From Marisa cornuarietis (Eukaryota > Mollusca > Gastropoda > Architaenioglossa > Ampullariidae): a stretch of 64,000 bases of DNA. The position numbers and the translations under genes were made by a program. Below are positions 24,550 through 34,436 of the stretch, one piece after another (position 1 is the first letter of the stretch; each line of letters opens with the position of its first letter). A model generated the notes under the pieces. The model was not told where the DNA came from. It saw only the letters and a list, made by a program, of their open reading frames with translations, and made no database searches. The DNA lies in the NCBI GenBank assembly GCA_004794655.1, contig SMMW01000068.1, forward strand, positions 186,001 through 250,000, in the 5' to 3' direction.

Positions 24550-25930
24550 GCTGACATATACTGCTCACAATAATGGAAAGGCCACCTTCATATTTTCTAC
24601 ATTTTTATTAATTGAGTTTGTACCAACGGTGAGCAATTACTTCAAAATCTTTTTTTTTAGGGAATTTGTTGTGTGGGTGAGCCAGCAACATGAATTTGAT
24701 GACAACCCAGTTTGGTCTTGTGCATGCTCACTACAGCAGTCAAGGAAAAAGGGTCATGGAACTCACAAAAAATGCGTGCACTTGCAATATAGCCAAATGA
24801 CAAAGCAGAATTAAACAGTAGAAAACATGAAGTGCACGTGCAAGCCCTGTCCATTGTCAATACAACTTGGTGATTTTAGAGCCCTGGAAGGGTTTATTGC
24901 CGGTTTCTTTGCGCCTTTGTAATCATGCCTCTGTCGACCAAGGTAGGGTCATTGCATGAGTGTAGGAGGACGTAGGTGTTCGAGTTACTGGCCGCCAGTT
25001 GGGAGCTGCTCACTCTGTCATTCAATTTCTACGAGAAGTGTAGCAGAGCGAAGACGCCCGCGGTGAACTACTAGACAGCAGGACGAGTTCATTGCTCTGT
25101 CGCCTCTGAGACAGCCACTGCCAGCACACTCATGGGACTGTCAGTGCATCTTCGGTCCGCCTTGTCCCGTCACCTGCACACCGCGCTGGTCGTCTTCCAT
25201 GGGCACGACGCCAGCTGGCATGGACAAGACAACAGTTGGCCTCAGTCCTCTTCATTGATGAATCTCACTTTGCTAGGCCTTTCCACGATGATGACCTATT
25301 CCACGTCTGGAGACGAAAGGGAGAGCGTTACAACGATCCCACTGTGGTTGATCGTGATCGCATGATGTGGATTGGGATGGGGGCGACCTACGGAACTCCC
25401 CTCTACCTGGTGCACGGCAACCTGACAGGCGTGGCATACAGAAATAAGGACCAGGCGCCATGCTTCGGGACGAAACGCCAGACCGCACAGGGCCAGGGTC
25501 GTCAACGACTTCCTGCAGCAGCACCAAGTCAATCGCATGGACTGGCCGACCTCTTCCCCAGATCTGAATCCCATTAAACATCTGTTGGATATCCAGGGCC
25601 AGCGAATTAGAGTCAACACCCGCCCCTCAGCAGTGGACCTCAATCAGTTGTACCTGTTTCTTCATCAAGAGTGGCAGGCGATTCCTCAAAGTACTCTGAG
25701 AACATTGGTTCAATCCATGAGACAATGGTGCCTTCCTGCATTGAAGCCAATAGTGGACACACACGATATTGATTTTCTTTTTCTAGGATAGCACTTTTTT
25801 GAATTTTGAAAACAGAAGCTGTGTCAGTCCAAGCTCAAATTCTTGTTGTTAAAATGATTTGTTTCAATGAAATTGGCTGATAATGTTTCATTTAATTAAT
25901 AAAAATGCTTTGATTCCATGTTATTGTCTA
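24550..25930 (+). mobile_element. decayed Tc1/mariner-type DNA transposon
   Basis: The left side carries actgctcacaataatggaaa, resembling the terminal repeat of Tc1-like elements. The interior carries a broken transposase. No matching inverted terminal repeat was found on the right, so that end is diverged or lost. The boundaries are approximate. Confidence 0.6.
24925..25791 (+). pseudogene. Tc1-like transposase remnant (frameshifted)
   Basis: The product would cut and paste a Tc1/mariner element as a DDE-type transposase. One frame (about 25236-25450) reads SVLFIDESHF and then VWRRKGERY, matching the region around the second catalytic Asp. A different frame (about 25537-25791) reads DWPTSSPDLNPIKHLLD, the block around the third catalytic acidic residue, followed by the usual helical C-terminus to a stop. 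The two blocks are out of register, and the N-terminal DNA-binding part from the ATG at 24925 also contains stops. It cannot make a working enzyme. Confidence 0.8.
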
Positions 25931-26069
25931 TGTGTTTATTGGTACGAAACAGTGATTGACTTTGTATTGTTTTGAGCGGTAAAGAACACGTGACAGAGAC
26001 CACGTGCAGTACTAAGAACCCCGCGACTACACAGTGTTGAGTCTCGACTGTGATTGTTTACAGGTCAAG

Positions 26070-27068
26070 ATGGCGGAACCCGACGCAGTCTCCAACGACT
26101 CCTCTTCGGTGACCGTGGAACTCTCCAACGACGGAGACGCGGATCTGGAGCTACTGGCGGCCACCGCGCGCTTCGAGGCTGCCTTGACTTTGGCGCCTGA
26201 CGCCGACATCGGAGGGCGGGACACCGACTCGGTGGGCGCTGCCTCCACCTCCTCCTCCAGTCTCGCCGACCACCCACATCTGTCAGACGACAGCGACGAC
26301 GACAACGACGGCGGCTCCTCCATAAACAGCAAGGGCAGCGACAAGCGGGACCCGTCCGACAAAGACTCCCGTTCCGCCGACAAAACCAAGGACAAGGGAT
26401 CTGGCAAAGGGAGCAAATCGAAAGGAAAGGAGAGCAAAGACAGGAAGGGAGGTAAGAACCCATTCAGCCTGCTGAGGCGCCTGACGAAGGCGGACAAGTC
26501 CCAGAAGAAGGAGCGCAGCTTCTCGGATTTTGATCAGGTGCGTATCGACCGCCTACCGCAGGTGTTCGTGGCCAAGTACCTGGGTTCGCGGGAAGTGCAC
26601 GGCTTTTGCGGGCTGCACCACGTGCGGCGACCGGTGGACGAGATGGTGGCGCGCGTGCAAAAGTCGCTGGAGGCCAAGGAGCACGTGGAGCTCCCCCTGG
26701 TCTACGTCATCGTGTCCCCCAAGGGGCTGGACGTTCGCGAGCACAAGCAGAATCGCCAGAAGCAGGGCCTGTCTGCCGGTCTCGTCCCCATCGACTTCAT
26801 CTCGTACGGCGTGCAGGACATCAAGTTCTGGCGCGTCTTCACCTTCATCGTGGTGCGCGAGATGTCTTTCCGCGCCAAGGCCACGGAGTGTCACGCCTAC
26901 CTGTGTGACACCTCGCTCAACGCCCGCAAGATGGCACTGGCGCTTGGGGCTTCCTTTAAGGTGTACTCCAAGTCACTCAAGACGGAAGGCAAGAGCCACA
27001 ACTTCCAGGTGGAGCTGCGGCCGCCTGACGAGCTGGCTGACGCGTACTCCCAAGAAGTTGAAGCGTAG
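26070..27068 (+). CDS. PTB/PID-domain adaptor protein
   Basis: A 332-residue protein read from a single frame; ATG at 26070 sits in a good context (gtcaagATGG). A splice acceptor (tttacag) ends at 26063, so the start lies six bases into the exon and the 5' UTR is probably split. Residues 1-110 are acidic, Ser-rich and low in complexity. Residues 110-150 are strongly basic (repeated KGSK, KGKESKDRKGG), followed by PFSLLRRLTK. A phosphotyrosine-binding fold covers about 157-313: VFVAKYLGS is the typical first strand, VYVIVSPKGLDV the middle strands, and ECHAYLCDT plus the ARKMALALGASFKVY helix close the domain. Such domains bind NPxY-type peptides on receptor tails. The subfamily is unresolved; it resembles FAM43-like and other single-PTB adaptors only distantly. 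High third-position GC contrasts with the AT-rich surroundings. Confidence 0.85.
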   Translation: MAEPDAVSNDSSSVTVELSNDGDADLELLAATARFEAALTLAPDADIGGRDTDSVGAASTSSSSLADHPHLSDDSDDDNDGGSSINSKGSDKRDPSDKDSRSADKTKDKGSGKGSKSKGKESKDRKGGKNPFSLLRRLTKADKSQKKERSFSDFDQVRIDRLPQVFVAKYLGSREVHGFCGLHHVRRPVDEMVARVQKSLEAKEHVELPLVYVIVSPKGLDVREHKQNRQKQGLSAGLVPIDFISYGVQDIKFWRVFTFIVVREMSFRAKATECHAYLCDTSLNARKMALALGASFKVYSKSLKTEGKSHNFQVELRPPDELADAYSQEVEA

Positions 27069-28195
27069 CTGTGATGGACACACAACATGGCGGCGTGGAT
27101 GTGGATGGACAGACAATGCGGAGGGTCCGATGTGGATGGACAGCGAGATGGAGATGTTAATGTGGGTGGACAAACAAATGGAAGCAATCACGTGGATAGA
27201 CAGGTGCACTGAGGCATTAAAGTGACGGCATGGAGGCACTGAGATGGATGGACAGTGAGTTTGTGGGGCTTAGCGGGGTGGAGGTACATCCTGGTCGTAC
27301 GAGAGAGAGAGAGAGAGAGCCCCAAACGACAGATGCCTGCGCGTGCATCCTCGTGTTTCACATGCTGGCCCCACCACCAGTGAATTCTCACAGGTCCTCC
27401 TCAGTGAACTCCTGCCTGTCTTAGAGTTCTCGTGTCTGCCCACGCGCTTACTCACGCGTTCCCTTGTGGTTCTGTTAAAGTGTCACAGTCTGGACCTTCG
27501 TTTCTTCAACAAATGTGCAAAGAATGTGTACGAAACATGTTGTGAGACAGCTTTATAACGGTGTTCAAACATTCTGCTTGCACGTTGCTGTCACTGTGAG
27601 GACGAGCGAAGGTTTGGGTGGCTCCTTGGTCTGCATTCAGGCCACACGGACACGTGCAAGCACAATACTGTGGTCAGTTCCAAATTTGTTTCAAAAGAGC
27701 ATGGTCGAGAGTTTCTACCGTTTGCTGTGTGTATGTGCACATCTAAGTTTCTTCCTAATGAGTAATGTAATGAGTAACGCTATGCTAAGTCATCAGTTCA
27801 CTTGTTTATATCTAACTCAGTTCCATGGGAGACAATATCGTTATGTAGTAGATACCAATATATTATTGGCTTATTATTTTCAGTATTTAATCTCTGTATA
27901 TATCGTGCCAAACTTAATTCTCGTCAACACATTTTGTTTAACACTTACGAGTTTTTATATGATAGCTCCGACATTTCTTCTGCGTTCAAATGTTTGGGTG
28001 GTCATGGGGAGATCACATTGGAATATTTTAAACTTTCTTTGATAAGTTGTTTTCACTTTATTTCTGATCCTACACAATTTGTCTCACAGATCTGTTACTT
28101 TATACCACAGAGCAGATATCTCGTTTGTGCTTTTCTTTTCTTGTCCACCATTATGATTTGCCCCCCCCCCAAAATAAATTTGTATTAGATGATTA
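27069..28195 (+). other. 3' UTR of the PTB gene, with poly(A) signal at 28173-28178
   Basis: After the stop at 27066-27068 there is no conserved frame for about 1.1 kb. An AATAAA hexamer occurs at 28173-28178, followed by T-rich sequence. The open frames in this stretch look incidental. Confidence 0.55.
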
Positions 28196-28260
28196 GAATG
28201 AAGATGTTACTGTGGTGTATAATTACAAGTAAAAATGCAATCAGGATGTGCATATTAAAC

Positions 28261-28436
28261 CAGGGCCGGCCTTAGGTAATTGGAGGCCCTAGGCGAAGTG
28301 AATTAATGTGGCCCCCAAACAAAATAGAAAAATAAAAAATAAACACCGAAATTTTTTTTTGAGTCCTGTGCGAGGCCCCCACCAATCGGAGGCCCTAGGG
28401 GGCTGCCTAGTTTGCCTGTACCTAAGGGCAGCCCTG
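28261..28436. mobile_element. hAT-like MITE
   Basis: The segment begins cagggccggccttaggt and ends acctaagggcagccctg. These are inverted repeats of 17 bases with three mismatches. An attaaa sequence flanks both sides, consistent with a target-site duplication. Length is 176 bp and there is no coding frame. CAGGG termini suggest a non-autonomous hAT element. Confidence 0.8.
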
Positions 28437-28499
28437 ATTAAAGTGTGAATGCGTATATTTGACTATATTTATTGCATATTTAGTACCAGATGGAGGCAT

Positions 28500-31400
28500 T
28501 CAGATGTCTGATGTTAGGAAACATTCACTAATAACACTGAATATATAGGATACGAGCTTTCAACATTTGAACTTTGACAAATAAACCGCTTCAAAAACTC
28601 CTAGGTAAAACAACAATGAGCAGTTATAAAATGTTCGTGGAGAGAGAGAGACTGTGTGACTGAAGTCTTTGACCAACTCTTAAATAGGTTGGCATACAAA
28701 GAAGCCTCCATTTGTGAGATGCAGTGAAGACTGTGATGCTAAGAGCCTCGGAGTTATTTCAGGTAAGCTTTGATGAATTACTTCTCTATATTGAACTCGA
28801 GCCATTTGAAAACAATTTTGGTGAACTGCCAATCATGTTGACATGTTGATCGCATGAGTTTCTTTCTACATGCAGAAAATCTTTACTTGGAAGACATTCT
28901 GATGGCTACAATTTATATTGCCATCACTCATCTAATGTAATCAATCATTATTTTACAATATTCTCGACGCTGCATATCTTAGATCTCTCATAATATCAGA
29001 CTGATATCATCCTGAAATAAAGCTGTACGTGATTGGCGTGACTTGGCGCGTGACATTCTGTGACATGAAGTGACATTCTCATTGGTTTGTTTCGTCCAAA
29101 TGTCTGACAGGAATGTTAGAGTGAACAGTCTGACAGAACATGCCCATCGAGAGATGCATTCAGCAACCACACACACACACACACACAGTAAATAAACAGG
29201 TAAAGGTCGCCTCTAATCGTTTTAGATCGTTGGAGAGTGAGGTGTTAGAGACCTCACTTTTCTCGGGGTTAGCTTCACGTGAGGACTGTGTTAATCTCCT
29301 GTCCCTCGCTGCATTACCGTCTCCAGCCCTCTTGGGAGTCAGGTACCCGCCATTCCCGCCAGCTGAGGCGACAGGGGGAAGCTGACTGCGCCACATGGGT
29401 AACGAACCGGCATACCTCTCAAGTCAAACCCCAGCGCATTGACCACTCGGATACCCGCTTAACACACGTACAAGAGTACACTCTCATTTCAAAATCAAAG
29501 TTCTTCTAAAAAAATTCTGAATAATCACGCAACAAATAATCCCAACACAACCCGCAACAAGCAGTAAAATCCATTCAAGGGCCAATGCCACCATTTGTAA
29601 GAGCAAGCAAGAACTAACACGCTAACTAAGGGGCAAGATAACAATGGGAGACCATCCCAATCAGTCCCAAACGTTCTGCGAATTCCTGAGAATGATCATT
29701 ACCCACTCCTCGTCGAGTCACGTCTGTCGTCGACGTTGCTTTCGGTGGTGATCGAGGTCTCGGCAGGGGATAAAAACATTAGCAAGTCGAGCTGGGCGCT
29801 GAAAACAACTACTGCCACCTCCCCACCCTTACCCCTACCTCGCCGATATCCTGTCCGTGACGTCATCACACCCACACCCATTTTGAGTGAGTCGTACATA
29901 AGGGTAGAAATGCTAGTTTTTGTCCTAGAGTGTAAGCACACGCCTGTCACTACACCCACTGACAGCTGTACCCTTCCCTGTTTCTGTCGTTGTCAAGGCC
30001 GCCACCCTCCTCCTCCCACACGGCCACACCTGTGCCATCTGTCAATAATAATAATAATAATGCGAAAGGACTGGCCAGTTTTGTTAAATATTTAAAAAAA
30101 ATTTGTTTCCAAAATAATGTCTTATTACTGTTAAGCAGATTTCTGTTTAACAATAACAAACGAATGACAACTCTCCTAAACAATCTTTTACATCTGTAAG
30201 GGTCTTCGTGTTCCATCAGGGAAGACCACGAGCTACATTACAATGTGAAGCCTTATTTCAACATCTCTCCCTTTTGAAAGAGCCACACCCTTCACTACAG
30301 AAGAATTTCACAAACATGTGGCCGTCATTGCAACCTGGACACAATGGTAGCCGCTATGTGCAGACACCAGGACACACAAGCCCGGGTTTCGTGAAGACAT
30401 TTCCTCAACTACTCAGTGCACGTGCGGTACGCGCTCGTCGGTAGTTAAAGTGGAAGCAGGGGTTTGATCTGTTAGCCACTTGGCTGTTTTTACAAAAGAC
30501 GCGTGAAGAGATGGTTGAGAAAGTAAAAATTGGCAGAAGAAAGGTTAGTATTGTCTGCTTTCCAGATGGCAAATACCTAAAGAATAAAAAAAAACGATAA
30601 TCGTGGCTGCAAGTGATGCGAAGAGAGATCTTCGTGCTGATGATGGGGGGTGTGGGTGGATCGGAGTGTCTGCTCACAGGTTGTCTGACAACTGTCAACT
30701 CTACTTCTGTGTATTTCGGTAATGTCATTTTATGCTTTGATATTTGGGGAATAACGCTCGCTGGTACTGCCATTCGCATTTTAAAAAAAACCAAACGCGT
30801 CCTGTTCACCACACCAACCAGCAGATACATCAAAGATCAATGGTCAGCTCGCTGTTACCTTCACGTGTAGCGGGATAAACACATTTCTCATATGAATACG
30901 CAGTTGTAGCAGGAGACAAAGGTTTGTTGCGTTTGGTTGAGAGGAAAGAGATGAGATCGACATCATGCAAAGATCAGTTTCTGCTGCTCAGGAGATTTCG
31001 TCTTCAAGGCCCAACGATGTGTTCAGACGAGCTGATTGTCTTTAGTTCTGCTTGATGTTATAGGCACGTTTTGATGATGATGACGACGACGGCGATGAAT
31101 TTGTAAAGCGACCCGCTTGATGCTGTTTCCAAGTGCAATGTTTCACACACACACGTGTCTTCTGAACTATGAGTAAATCGTATGAACAAGTAAGTGATTC
31201 TTCTGAGGAAATAGTTAATGTGGACGAATACAAAGAAGTGGGGGAGTTCATGCCAAGACGATTCTCAAGAAAAGCGAGTACATGTGTAGTCAAAGCTTCT
31301 CGTCCTGCAGGAGTCTGTCATGTCTTATGTGGAGATAACAGTGACAACAAAAATTTACTAGACCGCTTTACAAAACAATTTTGTTTTATCACATTTCAAT

Positions 31401-31940
31401 TTGTAACTTATACCTTTTAATGGGATGCCTTGATTATAACACTTTAAAAACTTGACCTGCAAACAAAGTTATAAAATATAGTGTGAAACATGTTTAACCA
31501 CGACTTCTGTCAAGAGAGGTGGGCTGGGTTACCAGACATTTACAAATGCTTGGAGTTCGTAAATACCCAACAGTTTGATTTCATGTGTAGCAAATTTTTT
31601 CTTGATGTGTGTGTGTGTGTGTGGTGCGTGCGTGTGTGTAAGTCAGTTTGAAAAATTCAATTTGTATTGGCGCTGTTATTGAATGCAACCTGCAATGCCA
31701 TTTTGTATACGAGTTCTGTCCTTGTCACCACACGTACGCAGTTGCTGTTATTCGAGATGTCGAGTTGTCTTGAACACAAACTCATCATCTCTCTCTCACA
31801 CTCACACAGATGTACAGACATCGACATAACAGAAAGTCAAAAGGAGAAAAGCAAAGCAGGAGTTTTATTTCCTGAGTTGTGCTCATACTGTTTCGGCAGA
31901 GAGGCGGGATGGTGGGGGTGAGGGGAAGGGTTGCCTGCAG
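28500..31940. other. no recognisable gene apart from the SINE at about 29190-29462
   Basis: No conserved exon was identified on either strand. The interval contains short CA and AAT tracts and the listed SINE. Confidence 0.45.
29190..29462 (-). mobile_element. tRNA-derived SINE (same family as 49307-49576)
   Basis: On the minus strand this follows the 49307-49576 element block for block: a degraded tRNA-like head ending at about 29462, a cttccccctgtcgcctcagc-like core, cgggtacctgactccc, a gcagcgagggacaggagatt-like block, and an end containing gaggtctctaacacctcact. The promoter boxes are more decayed than in the 49.3-kb copy. Confidence 0.8.
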
Positions 31941-31965
31941 CTTAGTAAATGCATCTCGGTGACTA

Positions 31966-31978
31966 AGGTCAAAGGTCA
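31966..31978 (+). promoter_or_regulatory. perfect DR1 nuclear-receptor element
   Basis: AGGTCA, a one-base A spacer, then AGGTCA: a perfect direct repeat of the type bound by RXR heterodimers, HNF4 or COUP-TF. It lies 110 bases upstream of a TATAAA at 32088-32093, in the same promoter-like segment as the short frame at 32149-32211. Confidence 0.45.
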
Positions 31979-32087
31979 GCACCTGGTGTTGGGCATCATG
32001 CGAGTCCAAAGTACGAATGGGAAAAAAAAACTGTCAAAGTCTGGGACTTGACCAGAAGCGGCGGGTCACGGACGGAAGACCGTAAGA

Positions 32088-32093
32088 TATAAA
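32088..32093 (+). promoter_or_regulatory. candidate TATA box
   Basis: TATAAA sits 61 bases upstream of an ATG in near-ideal context (cgccATGG at 32149), the layout of a TATA-type metazoan promoter. It is downstream of the DR1 element. No established gene follows on the plus strand. Confidence 0.3.
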
Positions 32094-32148
32094 GTGAGCG
32101 GGAACCCTGCAGTTCCTGTTGCTGAAGTTGGAGAACAGAGAAAACGCC

Positions 32149-32211
32149 ATGGCGTCCGCTTCATACAATAATATTATGGTTCCCCGTCAGCCAAACGGCC
32201 AGTGGCATTAA
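32149..32211 (+). CDS. candidate 20-aa micro-ORF
   Basis: A 20-codon frame reading MASASYNNIMVPRQPNGQWH then a stop. The start has a strong Kozak-like context and lies at a plausible distance from the TATAAA at 32088. I recognise no family. It may be a chance frame or the upstream frame of an unseen transcript; the only support is the promoter-like layout. Confidence 0.15.
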   Translation: MASASYNNIMVPRQPNGQWH

Positions 32212-32299
32212 CTCCCCTGGGTAGGGCAGCATCATATGGTTGAACGGAGCGCAGCAAAGCACTTCACCTGAGTGCTGTCGCATCGCACTCAAAGTAGGA

Positions 32300-34436
32300 A
32301 GAATGGCACAAGTCCATCATGTTTCCAGGTGTAAATAGCAGCCCCCCACACGTTATGAAAGAGCAGCACACAAATAAGATCAACATGAATGATCAAGATG
32401 AGATAGGGAGGGAGTAAGGCAGCATCACTTAAAAAAAACAAGTCATGACACGTTACCAGAACGACTTTCAACGATCAAACAAAATTACCATACAACAGAA
32501 TCTATTACTTGGCCCTAACATCCATTGCAGACATTGTTCAATAGCAATGAACTCACAAAGCATAGCAAAATACAAACACTACTAATTTTTGGCATGTATC
32601 ATTCAGAAACAAACTAAATTTCTCACAATATAGTGAGATCACAATGTATCAGCTGTAGGCACACTTCTCATCATATCAACAGAAAGTATATTTTGTGATT
32701 TAGCTATCAAGTAAAATCTATTAAAGGAATGCTGATAAAATATGAGGCCAGGAATGATGGTTATGTGATAATGACTAGACCTGGAAAACATGGTCATGTG
32801 TCAATCCAAAACATGATGTCCGAACAAACCATTAACTGTTGCTACTCTGTATTACAATTATTTACAATAAACCACTAAACCTCATTCCACAGGCATACGC
32901 ACCCATATCATCGTCCACACGCTTGCTCCACACACACACACACGCGCACTTTGGGTGTACACATATTCACACACAGAACTGCACTTATAATTTACACACA
33001 GACTTGCAATAAATCAAGCACATCCTTTAAAATTTCATGCTTATTGGCAGTCTGGTAATTTTGTGCTTTAGGTCTAATAAAAAAAAAAAAAAATACCAAA
33101 GAAATTGTGCATCCACATATGACTTCCATTGTTGTCAATGGATCTCTGGATTACCAGCATGGAGCAACCATGAAAATATTGTGAACTCTACAGCAAACAA
33201 AAAGTTGCCACACAAACACAAATATGGAATCTCCTCATTTAGCACACACTAACTGTTCCCATAAGCTACAATGTTCCCTTGCTAACATTATAGAGAATGA
33301 AACCATTTATTTCACAAAGCATGATTCTACAGAAAATGCCAAGGAAATCAACAGTCTCCATCCCCTATCCTGTTTTAAGCATTAGGCAGTTGTGGAATTC
33401 AAACAAATCAGAGCAAGGAACTGGACTAACCCTTTAAAATACTGCCATCTCTCAGCAAATCTTTAAGATGGAAGAAACTGCTGGAGTGGAAAGCAACTGA
33501 ACGCATTAAAGAGTTAAATCTATAGCGATAAAAATCAAATCCTCACATGCTTAGAAAGTGTGAAGGCAAAGATTCTTAGAGACATGTTGCAGAAAACTAC
33601 CCTAAAACAAAACAACGGTCTATAACAATTGACAACATTCTATTTTCTTGACTCTTGTTAAGTGCATATGACAGCCTGGACACAAATTGTGAACATACAG
33701 ATGACCAAGAACATATGGAAATAACTGGACAGAAAAAAAAACCAAAAGACAGGAAATTGTGAAATGCTGAATTAACAAAAAAGTGCAAAAGAATTTAATT
33801 TTATTTGTTAATAAGGTATAATAAAATTACTTACATCCATAAATGAAGATACATTTCACTGTCACTTTTCCTCTCTTAAATATGCCTCTACCAAAATACC
33901 TCAGACTAGAAAAACTCTCCTGACATATAAAAAGTTAATGTCTTTTTCACCCTTATCATGCATAAAAAATAAGAAAAAAGCTGTGGCAAGAAATGTCTCA
34001 CTGGTTCAGTGTATCTGTCGTCAAGCACTACTTCACAGAGGTACCCATAACGTCCCGGTGGGATTTTATTTGTAGTTTTTTGATATGATGTAGTGGCATT
34101 AAATTAATCCAAGCATAGACAAGCCAACATACAGTTCCTTCCTGGAAATATGATTCATAGGCTGATAGGCTGGCTATTCATTTTTGCCATATTGTGAGAC
34201 AACAAATGAAAGAATACTGTACCTCTGACAACAGTTCCCTTAGAAATTATTCTTATTCTTCTATCAAGTCCTTATCTACTTATATAGGTCTGACATGACT
34301 TATGACCCACAAAATAATTATAGATCATGGCATTGCACATCATGCAAAAAAATTCCAAAAAGGTTTTAAAGAAGACTAGAAAGAGAAAAATGTCTTAAAA
34401 TAAATTAGTGGTTTAGAAAATCTTTATGTAGCTCAA
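32300..34436 (-). other. 3' flank/UTR of lunapark
   Basis: AT-rich sequence without exons. Read on the minus strand, an AATAAA signal lies at 34065-34070, about 370 bases after the lunapark stop. Others lie further on, for example near 33800. The lunapark transcript probably ends at one of these. Confidence 0.4.

Noticed and set aside
25980..26010. Two CACGTG E-boxes just upstream of the PTB coding exon, read as a core promoter
   Set aside because: The acceptor at 26062-26063 places them in an intron; they could be an enhancer but there is no evidence.
26530..27225. A 231-residue plus-strand frame overlapping the PTB gene
   Set aside because: It is a shifted reading of the GC-rich PTB coding sequence and has a Trp/Arg/Ser-biased composition.
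27515..28042. A 175-residue plus-strand frame after the PTB gene
   Set aside because: It lies between the PTB stop and its poly(A) signal, has no motif, and looks like AT-rich 3' UTR.
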